A DNA stretch of 64,000 nucleotides from Ilyomonas sp965247435. Lineage in GTDB: Bacteria; Bacteroidota; Bacteroidia; Chitinophagales; Chitinophagaceae. The position numbers and the translations under genes are program-made. The stretch spans positions 1,302,001 through 1,366,000 of the forward strand of contig OZ252019.1 of the NCBI GenBank assembly GCA_965247435.1, given 5' to 3'. Positions 34,005-41,604 of the stretch are shown piece after piece (position 1 is the stretch's first letter; every line of letters begins with the position of its first letter). The notes under the pieces were generated by a model. That model had not been told where the DNA came from, did no database searches, and saw only the letters and a program-made list of their open reading frames with translations.

Positions 34005-34499
34005 ATGACCGGCACTTACACTATACCTGCGCAAACCCGTATCGGGCATATCCATTTAAAAGTGAGCGATCTTGACCGCTCGCTTCGTTTTTACCGCGAC
34101 CTGCTTGGCTTTGAAGTAATGGCGATGTATGGCAAACAGGCGGCTTTTATTTCCGCCGGCGGCTATCACCATCACATCGGTTTAAATACGTGGCACAGCA
34201 AAGGCGCAGCGCCGGCGCCGGCCAATAGTGTAGGTTTGTATCATACCGCTATACTTTATCCGACAAGAAAAGACCTCGCCTTTATTTTAAACCGTTTAAT
34301 TGCTGCAGCTTACCCGCTCACCGGCGCTTCCGATCATGGCGTATCGGAGGCTTTGTATTTAAACGATCCGGATAATAACGGTGTAGAATTGTATTGGGAC
34401 AGACCCAAAGATGCCTGGCCTTATGAGGAAAATGGTTCTTTAAGCATGTACACCAAAACGCTTGATATAACTGATTTACTGGCTGAACTGGATCGCTGA
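34005..34499 (+). CDS. VOC-family dioxygenase/glyoxalase-like protein (CatE type)
   Basis: 164 residues, vicinal oxygen chelate fold. GHIHLKVSDLDRSLRFYRDL opens the first module with a metal-ligand His; GLYHTAILYP gives the second His, and LNDPDNNGVELYWD the metal-binding Glu of module 2. The N-terminal form and the RFYRDLLGFEVM stretch fit extradiol-dioxygenase-like CatE. Length suggests a single two-module subunit, shorter than full CatE (about 285 residues), so it may be a half-size relative. It could use Fe or Mn; substrate not known. Divergent from maeB. Confidence 0.88.
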   Translation: MTGTYTIPAQTRIGHIHLKVSDLDRSLRFYRDLLGFEVMAMYGKQAAFISAGGYHHHIGLNTWHSKGAAPAPANSVGLYHTAILYPTRKDLAFILNRLIAAAYPLTGASDHGVSEALYLNDPDNNGVELYWDRPKDAWPYEENGSLSMYTKTLDITDLLAELDR

Positions 34500-34660
34500 C
34501 AGGCATTACATAAATAAAGATAACAAGCACAGATAAGTTCTTCGCGCTGCTGGTTAAGCTTTATAGTAATAATGGCTTATCAGTAAAAGGAACCTGTTTC
34601 TTTCCGGTGCTTTAGGCATTAATCCCTTATTTTTAAAACGAAATAATTAAACCCGTACAC

Positions 34661-36727
34661 ATGCAGGAAAAAAAAGCGTTTCAGCCCTTTGTGCCCGCCA
34701 ATGTGCACATGAAAGAGTTTACCGTAAAAGCTATTGTATTAGGCTGTGTAATGGGTTGCCTGTTCGGCGCAGCTAATGTTTATCTTGCCCTAAAGGCCGG
34801 GCTTACCGTAAGCGCATCTATTCCTATCGCAGTAATTGCCATCACTATCGGCAGGAGGTTATTCCGCACTACAATACTCGAAAACAATATCATTCAAACA
34901 ACCGGTTCTGCAAGCGAAAGCATTGCTTCGGGCGTGGCTTTTACCCTGCCTGGGTTTTTATTTTTATCCATTGCCGGCAACGGGCAAAGTATTGGGGAGC
35001 AGTTTTTTAATTATATGACGATACTGGTGCTGGCCATCTTCGGTGGCTTGCTGGGTACGCTGATGATGATACCGCTGCGGCGTTCTTTAATTGTAAAGGA
35101 ACATGATACATTGCCTTACCCCGAAGGCACCGCCTGCGCATCGGTGCTGAAGGCAGGCGAGAAGGGCGGAGACATTGCCAAGACTGCTTTCTGGGGCGTA
35201 AGCGTAGCGCTGGTATATGCATTTTTGCAAAAAATATTTCATGTAATTGCCGAAGTGCCGGAATATACTACCCAGCTTACCAATAAGTACTTTCCGGCGG
35301 CAAAGGTAAGCGCCGAAATAACGCCGGAATATTTAGGCGTTGGCTATATCATTGGTCCGCGTATTTCCGGCGCGCTGGTAGCCGGTGGTGTGTTATCGTG
35401 GCTGGTGTTTAATCCTTTGCTTGCAACGTTGATACACGATCAGACGATGATTGCTTCGCAATTGGTGAAGCTTGGATATTTAAAAGCTATTACTGCATCC
35501 GGCGGGCCGGGCAACTGGAACCCAGCTACGCACCTTTTTGCCGATTCGGCCGATGCGATCTATCGCGCTTATATCCGGCAGGTCGGCGCCGGTGCAGTGG
35601 CGGCCGGTGGTTTTATTACCCTGTTAAAAACGATTCCTACCATTATTTCTTCTTTTAAAGAAAGCGTTGGTTCTTTTAAAGAAAAGGGAATGAAAGGCGA
35701 AGTCGCGCGTACCGATAAAGACCTGAGTATAAATGTTGTGCTGATTGGCTCTGTTGCTTTAATACTGCTGATGGCTTTTATACCGATGATACCGGGAGAT
35801 ACCGTATTCAGTAAATTGTTTATAGGTGTTTTGGTAGTTGTGTTCGGCGCCTTCTTCGTTACAGTTTCTTCCCGCATTGTAGGTATCATCGGCGCCAGCA
35901 ACAACCCGATCAGCGGTATGACTATCGCCACCATTATGGCTACCTGCCTTGTATTCATCGGCATTGGCTGGAGCGGTAAAACGTACGAACCGATGGTGCT
36001 TGTTGTGGGCGGTATGATTTGTATTGCCGCGGCCAATGCCGGCGCCACATCACAGGATTTAAAAACCGGCTATATTATCGGCGCAACACCGCGCTATCAG
36101 CAGATTGCCTTGTTCATCGGCGCTATTGTTTCTTCAATAGTTATCGGCCTCACCATAAAAGTATTGGATACGCCTACGGCGGATATGGTAAAACAAGGCT
36201 TTACCCATGCTATCGGAACGGATAAATTTCCCGGCCCGCAGGCAACATTAATGGCTACCCTGATAAAAGGTATTTTATCGTTTAACCTCGACTGGCAGTT
36301 TGTGTTTGTTGGCGCTGCACTGGCAGTGGTAATGGAATTGTGCGGCGTTAATTCGTTGTCGTTTGCCGTAGGCGCTTACCTGCCATTGAGCACAACCTTG
36401 CCCATCTTTGCAGGCGGCGCTGTGCGGGGGTTGGTTGATTGGCGCAAGAAGAAAAAGGGGGAAGTAGTTGAAGAAGATGACCTGGGTAAAGGCAACCTCT
36501 TTGCGACAGGTCTGGTGGCCGGTGGTTCGCTGGCCGGTGTAGCAGTAGCGTTGTTAACGGCGGGCAGCGAAAACATTGCTGCGCAATTAGAAAAACTTAA
36601 TGCAGAAGCCGGGTTGGAAAATATATTCGGTGCAAGCCTGTATGAAATATTAGGGGTTATATTTTTCGTAATAATGAGCCTGATGTTGTACCGGATAGCT
36701 ATGAAGAAAGAGAAGTTGACGCTATAA
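34661..36727 (+). CDS. OPT-family oligopeptide transporter
   Basis: 688 residues, about 14-16 membrane helices. Landmarks are KAIVLGCVMGCLFGAANVYL, AGLTVSASIPIAVIAITIGR, NNIIQTTGSASESIASG, LPYPEGTACASVLKAGEKGG and ASNNPISGMTIATIM, which together define the prokaryotic OPT family. These are proton-coupled importers of small peptides and, in some cases, metal chelates. The start MQEKKAFQPFVPANVHMKEF is the usual soluble lead. Single gene, followed by a very strong terminator. Confidence 0.95.
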   Translation: MQEKKAFQPFVPANVHMKEFTVKAIVLGCVMGCLFGAANVYLALKAGLTVSASIPIAVIAITIGRRLFRTTILENNIIQTTGSASESIASGVAFTLPGFLFLSIAGNGQSIGEQFFNYMTILVLAIFGGLLGTLMMIPLRRSLIVKEHDTLPYPEGTACASVLKAGEKGGDIAKTAFWGVSVALVYAFLQKIFHVIAEVPEYTTQLTNKYFPAAKVSAEITPEYLGVGYIIGPRISGALVAGGVLSWLVFNPLLATLIHDQTMIASQLVKLGYLKAITASGGPGNWNPATHLFADSADAIYRAYIRQVGAGAVAAGGFITLLKTIPTIISSFKESVGSFKEKGMKGEVARTDKDLSINVVLIGSVALILLMAFIPMIPGDTVFSKLFIGVLVVVFGAFFVTVSSRIVGIIGASNNPISGMTIATIMATCLVFIGIGWSGKTYEPMVLVVGGMICIAAANAGATSQDLKTGYIIGATPRYQQIALFIGAIVSSIVIGLTIKVLDTPTADMVKQGFTHAIGTDKFPGPQATLMATLIKGILSFNLDWQFVFVGAALAVVMELCGVNSLSFAVGAYLPLSTTLPIFAGGAVRGLVDWRKKKKGEVVEEDDLGKGNLFATGLVAGGSLAGVAVALLTAGSENIAAQLEKLNAEAGLENIFGASLYEILGVIFFVIMSLMLYRIAMKKEKLTL

Positions 36728-36758
36728 TAATTACACTATCCGTAACAAATAAATTTTT

Positions 36759-36797
36759 AATAAAGTTGCGAACCTTTAAAAGGTTCGCAACTTTATT
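36759..36797. terminator. Bidirectional terminator, 19-bp perfect stem
   Basis: AATAAAGTTGCGAACCTTT, A, then AAAGGTTCGCAACTTTATT, exactly between the convergent OPT and glycosyltransferase genes. Flanking T and A tracts on both sides. Confidence 0.93.
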
Positions 36798-36812
36798 ATT
36801 TTTGAGCGCCGC

Positions 36813-37925
36813 TTATGGCACTGTTATCTTCCTCTTTCCATAAAATTGCTGCAAGCCCGCCTTATAAATGAATATGCATTTGTTGTAATAATTTTCGGGG
36901 GAAAACTGTTCTTTATATAATCGCTGTAACTGTGCACTTAGCTGTGCTACTGGTAATGTTGTAATTTTTTTTATAGCAGCAATCCATTTATCCATATCAA
37001 AATCATCCATTACAAAAAAGGGTAACTGCGGTTGTAATTGTGCTGCTACTTCTCCGGTATTATAGGCAACGAAAGGCAGGCCCTGCGCTAAATATTCAAT
37101 TAAAGCTAACGGACCCGATTCTGATTTTGCAGTGTGAATAGCCAGTGTAAAGCCGCGTAAAATGCTTTGCACATCCTGGCAATCGGTTACAAAGAAAACG
37201 TTATCCTGTAAACTATTGTTACTAATGAAGCTGAGTAATTGCTGGTAATAATTTTTATCAGTAATTACACCAATAATGCTAAGCGTTGTATCATCTTTCC
37301 CCGATGTATGTAATGCACGCAGCACCTGTAAAGTAAACAATAGATTTTTGTTTGGGAGAATATTGCCAACAGCGCACAGGCGTAAGGTCTTCTCCTTTTG
37401 CTGTATTTTGTAATGATTATTTTGGAGGATGGTATTGGGGAGGATAAATACCTGTTGTGCCGGCAAGCACAGTATGTCTTTTGCCCAAGTTGCTAATTTA
37501 CCTGCAACGGCAATAAAAATAGTTTGTTTGTAAATGTACCTTCTTAAAACATCAGGCTTTGTGGCAACAGCATCGCCATAATGTTCATGATAAAAAACCG
37601 GCTTGCGCAATGCAAATAAACGACTTGCCAGAAAAACATACCGCAGGTTATACGAGGAATGTACATGCACTACATCAAACCTGCGCAGCACTTTTATCAG
37701 CCGGTACATCGTTACCGGGTTCCATTTCCATTTGCGTTTTAAATTCACAATATTCATCTCCGGGTGAAGCTTGTTTGCCAATGGTCCTGATGCAACCGTT
37801 GTAATAACCGATACCGCATGACCGTGCTTCCACAGCAGGTTGGCAAGCATTACCAGTACCTGTTCTGCACCGCCAATGTTTAACTGGTCAATCACCTGCG
37901 CCACAGAATAACGGGGTTGCTGCAT
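36813..37925 (-). CDS. Glycosyltransferase family 4
   Basis: 370 residues from ATG 37925 (a TTG at 37952 would add 9). The N-terminal Rossmann domain has the acceptor-side QVIDQLNIGGAEQVLVMLAN, diagnostic of this GT4 subgroup, then VVHVHSSYNLRYVF. The donor domain has LRLCAVGNILPNKNLLFTLQ, NVFFVTDCQDVQSIL and TAKSESGPLALIEYLAQGLP, with the EX7E-type pair in part replaced. It is a single gene convergent with the OPT transporter; no other glycan genes are adjacent. Probably adds a sugar to a cell-surface glycan. Confidence 0.9.
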   Translation of the reverse strand: MQQPRYSVAQVIDQLNIGGAEQVLVMLANLLWKHGHAVSVITTVASGPLANKLHPEMNIVNLKRKWKWNPVTMYRLIKVLRRFDVVHVHSSYNLRYVFLASRLFALRKPVFYHEHYGDAVATKPDVLRRYIYKQTIFIAVAGKLATWAKDILCLPAQQVFILPNTILQNNHYKIQQKEKTLRLCAVGNILPNKNLLFTLQVLRALHTSGKDDTTLSIIGVITDKNYYQQLLSFISNNSLQDNVFFVTDCQDVQSILRGFTLAIHTAKSESGPLALIEYLAQGLPFVAYNTGEVAAQLQPQLPFFVMDDFDMDKWIAAIKKITTLPVAQLSAQLQRLYKEQFSPENYYNKCIFIYKAGLQQFYGKRKITVP

Positions 37926-38000
37926 AGGGCTAAAGTAATTGTTTAATTGCAAAACCCTGACCGCTACTTTATGGCTGTAACAGTCAATTAAAACCGCTTT

Positions 38001-38714
38001 TTACTTACCTGGTTTTGTTGGCCGTACTTCTACTTTGCTCGGCAGCGTGCGTGGGTGCATTTTTAAAAGGTCGGCTACTAATTGGCCGATGTCTTCCGGT
38101 TGTATTTTCCAGGCATCGGCACCGGTAGGTGTATGATCTCCAAAATTTGTGGCTACGGAGCCGGGCATGATTGTCGTTACCTTAATACCGTACTGCCGCA
38201 GGTCGAGCATAATGGCCTGTGAAAAACCAACAAGGCCGAATTTGCTGGCATTATAGGCAGCGCCGTTAGCAAAGAAATTAGTGCCGGCCAGGCTGGCAAT
38301 AGTAATAATATAGCCTTGTGTTTTCTTCAGCGCTTCCATGCCTGCCTTTACAGAATTAAATACACCGGTAAGGTTGGTATCAATGGTGCTTTTCCATTGT
38401 TCTTGCGATAGGCTTTCAATAGGCGCAAAATGGCCTACGCCCGCATTGGCAACCAAAACATCCAGCCCGCCAAAATGAGCTATAACGGCCTGTATAGCCT
38501 TCATTTCCGAATCGAGCGAAGTTACATCCGACTCCAATGCGAGCACTTTAGAGGTATCGTTGCTTAAGGAGTGTGCGGCTTCCTGCGCTGCGCTTAATGT
38601 GCGGCTGGTGATGGCCACCTTCATACCGCTATCTAATAGTGTTTTTGCAACGCCATAGCCAATGCCTTTGCTGCCGCCGGTAACGTAGGCTACCTTGCCT
38701 TGTAGTGTATCCAT
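38001..38714 (-). CDS. Short-chain dehydrogenase/reductase
   Basis: 237 residues from ATG 38714; the frame extends 24 codons further without homology. Classical SDR: cofactor loop YVTGGSKGIGYGVAKTLL (TGxxxGIG), Asp in LESDVTSLD, LVANAGVGHFAP (NAG), catalytic Ser in IITIASLAGTNFF, and Tyr/Lys in AAYNASKFGLVGFSQA (YxxxK). IMPGSVATNF follows. Oxidises or reduces a hydroxyl or keto group with NAD(P)H; substrate not predictable. Similar to 3-oxoacyl-ACP reductase-like enzymes. Probably monocistronic. Confidence 0.95.
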   Translation of the reverse strand: MDTLQGKVAYVTGGSKGIGYGVAKTLLDSGMKVAITSRTLSAAQEAAHSLSNDTSKVLALESDVTSLDSEMKAIQAVIAHFGGLDVLVANAGVGHFAPIESLSQEQWKSTIDTNLTGVFNSVKAGMEALKKTQGYIITIASLAGTNFFANGAAYNASKFGLVGFSQAIMLDLRQYGIKVTTIMPGSVATNFGDHTPTGADAWKIQPEDIGQLVADLLKMHPRTLPSKVEVRPTKPGK

Positions 38715-38931
38715 AGATTGTTTATTTATTGTTGAATAGTGTAAACAAAAACTGTGCGTAGACAGCGCGCAGCAGTTTGCTGGCATAATCCCTTTGCCCC
38801 CTAACTTAGTTGTAATGTTGACTATAAAGCAATTCCATTATATAAATTAATACCTTTAGCTGCTCATTATAAAAAGGCTGATCTGCTTAATTACCAGCAT
38901 ATCTTTTTATAAAGTTATCAAAGAACTACGC

Positions 38932-39594
38932 ATGCTAAAAACTAATACTGCTGACAGCGTAATGGTACCAGGGTCAGGCAACATCAGTTTGTCACATCCG
39001 CCGCTAATCCGTTTATTACAGAAAGCTTATTCAGCAGAAAAAGCTGCTGCGTATGCTTATCAAGGTCATGCCGGCAGCCTGAGAAAGCTCTCTGAAAAAC
39101 AGCAGTACGACAAATTGAAGAAGACGAATGGAATCACCGCAGGGAAGTACTGTATATCATGAATCATTACAGCATCCCTGTTTCTATATGGAATGAAGTG
39201 CGGTTTACTATTATTGGTAAGATTATCTCCGGAAGCTGTTATATAATCGGCTGGTTTAGGCCTTTCTTTTTCGCGGGTAAATTAGAAAGTGGCAATGTGT
39301 GAGTATTTTAAAATGAAGTAATATTTTTATTCACTGCATATACACGATCGGAATGTTATCCTATGCCACATGGGGATAGAGAAAAAGGAGCAGGAAGTTT
39401 ATATACTTAACAGGAATAAAGAAAGCAAAATATTCCCGCTTTTTGAGCAGGTGTTTAACTAGGACTCCGCAAGAGCGCCAGTAATATAGATCTGGATAAA
39501 AAATACCTGGTAGAAGCGTCTAATCTTTATTGTAAGAAACAAGACATTCACCTGAAAAGCCTGCTGTTTTATTTTGCTGATGTTATTAATTAAT
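38932..39594 (+). pseudogene. Frameshifted COQ7-like (demethoxyubiquinone hydroxylase family) gene
   Basis: Fragments in different frames line up as one ferritin-like diiron protein. 38932-39104 gives PPLIRLLQKAYSAEKAAAYA and YQGHAGSLRKLSEK with a helix-1 Glu ligand. From 39105 another frame gives QIEEDEWNHRREVLYIMNHY (the ExxH pair), then SIWNEVRFTIIGKIISGSC and FRPFFFAGKLESGNV before TGA at 39300. A third frame continues EYFKMK, TAA at 39319, then HMGIEKKEQEVYILNRNKES and KIFPLFEQVFN to TAG at 39460. A last frame from 39481 reads IDLDKKYLVEASNLYCKK to TAA at 39594. At least three frameshifts and one nonsense lesion; the gene is dead. Confidence 0.72.
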
Positions 39595-39646
39595 AAACTA
39601 TTGCATGCCTTGCATTAATGCTTCCAATATTCCGGTTGCGCCACAC

Positions 39647-40360
39647 TCAGGTTGCCAAACTTTTCTCCATAATGGCTTTACCGGTCGGGCAAATATCCAG
39701 CAATACACAATGTTCGCAGTCCGGGTGGTAATGGAAGCAAACCTGCTGCCCGTGCTTCATCATCAACTGGTGATTATCGTACACATCCTGCGCAGTAAAG
39801 TCGGGTGGCAGCAAGCCCTCCAGCACCCGGTTGGCTTTTCCTTCTCCGATCTTTTTATCAATAATACCCAATCGTACCGCTACGCGGAAGTGGTGCGAAT
39901 CAACCGGCAATGCCTTGCCCCGCAAGGTGCTGAAGGAGATTACTGCAGCGCTGGTTTTAGGGCCAACGCCGGGCAATTTTTCTAACCAATCCCTGGCGGC
40001 GGCTACTTCCATATCACTTAAAAAATCCAATGATAAACGACCGTTTTGCGCTGGCAGCATGCGCAATACTTCCTGTAGCCGCGGTGCTTTTTGTTCGGGC
40101 CAGGTGCAGGGCCGTATAGCCGCCTGAACTGCCTCTGCAGGCGCATCCCGTACTGCTTCCCACGAGCCAAAAGCGTGCATCAGGTTGCGGTAAGCCTCGG
40201 CCGAAGCTTTGTTTTTGGTACGGTGCGACAGGAGCGAAGATACCAGCTCGCTCAGCGGGTCTAAATCGTGAAAATACTTAATTCCGCTCCCGTACACATC
40301 TGCCAGGCGATGGTGTACTTCCACCACAAATGCTGTTCTATTATCTGTTGCCGCAAGCAT
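39647..40360 (-). CDS. nth: Endonuclease III family DNA glycosylase
   Basis: 237 residues. The helix-hairpin-helix LEKLPGVGPKTSAAV contains the catalytic Lys, and VDSHHFRVAVRLG contains the catalytic Asp. The [4Fe-4S] cluster ligands are in CFHYHPDCEHCVLLDIC: spacing Cys-X6-Cys-X2-Cys-X5-Cys as in Nth/MutY. It removes oxidised pyrimidines or related lesions and cleaves abasic sites. Its N-terminal half (LSELVSSLLSHRTKNKASAE in place of Nth's LLSAQATD) departs from E. coli Nth, so it may be a paralogue with changed lesion range rather than the canonical enzyme. ATG 40360. Confidence 0.9.
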   Translation of the reverse strand: MLAATDNRTAFVVEVHHRLADVYGSGIKYFHDLDPLSELVSSLLSHRTKNKASAEAYRNLMHAFGSWEAVRDAPAEAVQAAIRPCTWPEQKAPRLQEVLRMLPAQNGRLSLDFLSDMEVAAARDWLEKLPGVGPKTSAAVISFSTLRGKALPVDSHHFRVAVRLGIIDKKIGEGKANRVLEGLLPPDFTAQDVYDNHQLMMKHGQQVCFHYHPDCEHCVLLDICPTGKAIMEKSLAT

Positions 40361-40800
40361 TGCTTAAATAATTTGATTTATTCATAGATGTACGGAGAAG
40401 GCGGCCGGCTATTTTTGAATTGTATTTGGCTTTATCTTTCTCCTTTATTCGTTAAACCAATTCTTATGCCGCCGGTAGTGTTATGCACTGAGCAACTCGC
40501 ATTGAATGACTTCCGGTAAACAGGCGGCAGTGGTAGTAATCGTTTAATTTCTCAGCCCTTTTATGCAGAATAAAAAATTTTTCCGCAGGTATATTTTATA
40601 GAGTAAAAGTGCCGGGATTGCAGGAAATAAGAAGCCGGAATATTTTTATTTCCGGCAAGTGAAACTGCGGGCAATTGGTTTAATGTTTTACGCCTGTGCT
40701 GCGCTGAAACTGTAAAGAGCATAAATGAAACCTTCTTTTCATCATAGCGTTATACATCGCTAACAAAAAATGCTTACTTTGATGTGGTATTGTTTGCAAC
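40361..40800. other. Divergent intergenic region, 440 bases
   Basis: No gene or stable RNA recognised. Just before the ATG at 40801 the bases TATTGTTTGCAAC resemble a TAnnTTTG-type box with one extra base. The rest is ordinary A/T-rich spacer. Confidence 0.35.
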
Positions 40801-41241
40801 ATGAATCTACAACACATTAATTACAGCGACTTAAACAGCCGGCAGCAGGAAAGATATAATTTTCAAAAAATTGCCGGGCTGCTGGCAGACTATGGTTTTT
40901 CCTGCATCAAGCTCGACGATGACTGGCAGGGCGCAGACTTTCTTGCGCAGCACATTGATGGCTTTACCTATCTTAAAGTGCAGTTGAAAGGGCGATTAAC
41001 GTTTGATAAAAAATACATTGCTAAAAATATTTTTGTCGCTTTTCCGCATCTTACAGACTGGTACCTGTTTAACCACGACGAACTCCTCAAAATATTCTCC
41101 GCAGCATTTATAGATGGGTTTACTTCCACTTCATCCTGGATAAATACCGGCTGCTACTCCTGGCCAAGCCTTAGCCCGAAAAGTTTAGCCCTGTTAGAAC
41201 CTTATAAACTAACGGCCAAACAACATATAATTCCCGGATAA
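40801..41241 (+). CDS. Unknown protein with a possible PD-(D/E)xK-type core
   Basis: 146 residues, cytoplasmic. RQQERYNFQKIAGLLADYGF precedes a compact segment: DDDWQGADFLAQHIDGFTYL, then KVQLKGRLTF. The order Asp - hydrophobic strand - hairpin - QLK resembles the Asp...(E/Q)xK metal site of PD-(D/E)xK nucleases, with Gln in place of Glu. Trp/Tyr/Phe-rich patches follow (HLTDWYLFNHDELLKIF). I recognise no named family. The nuclease idea is an inference from one motif; a nucleic-acid-binding or defence-related role is possible but unproved. Single gene with its own upstream region. Confidence 0.6.
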   Translation: MNLQHINYSDLNSRQQERYNFQKIAGLLADYGFSCIKLDDDWQGADFLAQHIDGFTYLKVQLKGRLTFDKKYIAKNIFVAFPHLTDWYLFNHDELLKIFSAAFIDGFTSTSSWINTGCYSWPSLSPKSLALLEPYKLTAKQHIIPG

Positions 41242-41604
41242 TAGTCTTGTTGCCGCCAGCATTTTAGATAATGCTTCCAAATCCAGATTTTATAATGCCT
41301 GTTGTTTTTCTGCTATAAATTTGATTTTTATTAACTGTACAATGAGAACTGCGAAAAGGCTGACTTAACAAATAAGGCATCCAATATTAAAAAGGGCCCG
41401 CACTGAAAATGAGGAGCAACCTGAGTTGGCTAACAGCAGGAATAGTTTTGATAAGGACAGTAAACCAGATAGTAAAATATTCTAATTAATGTTTTTAAAT
41501 GATACCTCCGGAAGGAACAATACAACGCTAAAGCCATCGTACCAGACAGCGATAAAAATTTAAGGCAAACTATACCGGGCCATTACAAACAAAACAATAC
41601 ACCC
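41242..41604. other. Intergenic region upstream of the multicopper oxidase, 363 bases
   Basis: No gene recognised. No obvious copper-responsive palindrome seen. The last 30 bases before the ATG are A/C-rich. Confidence 0.3.
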
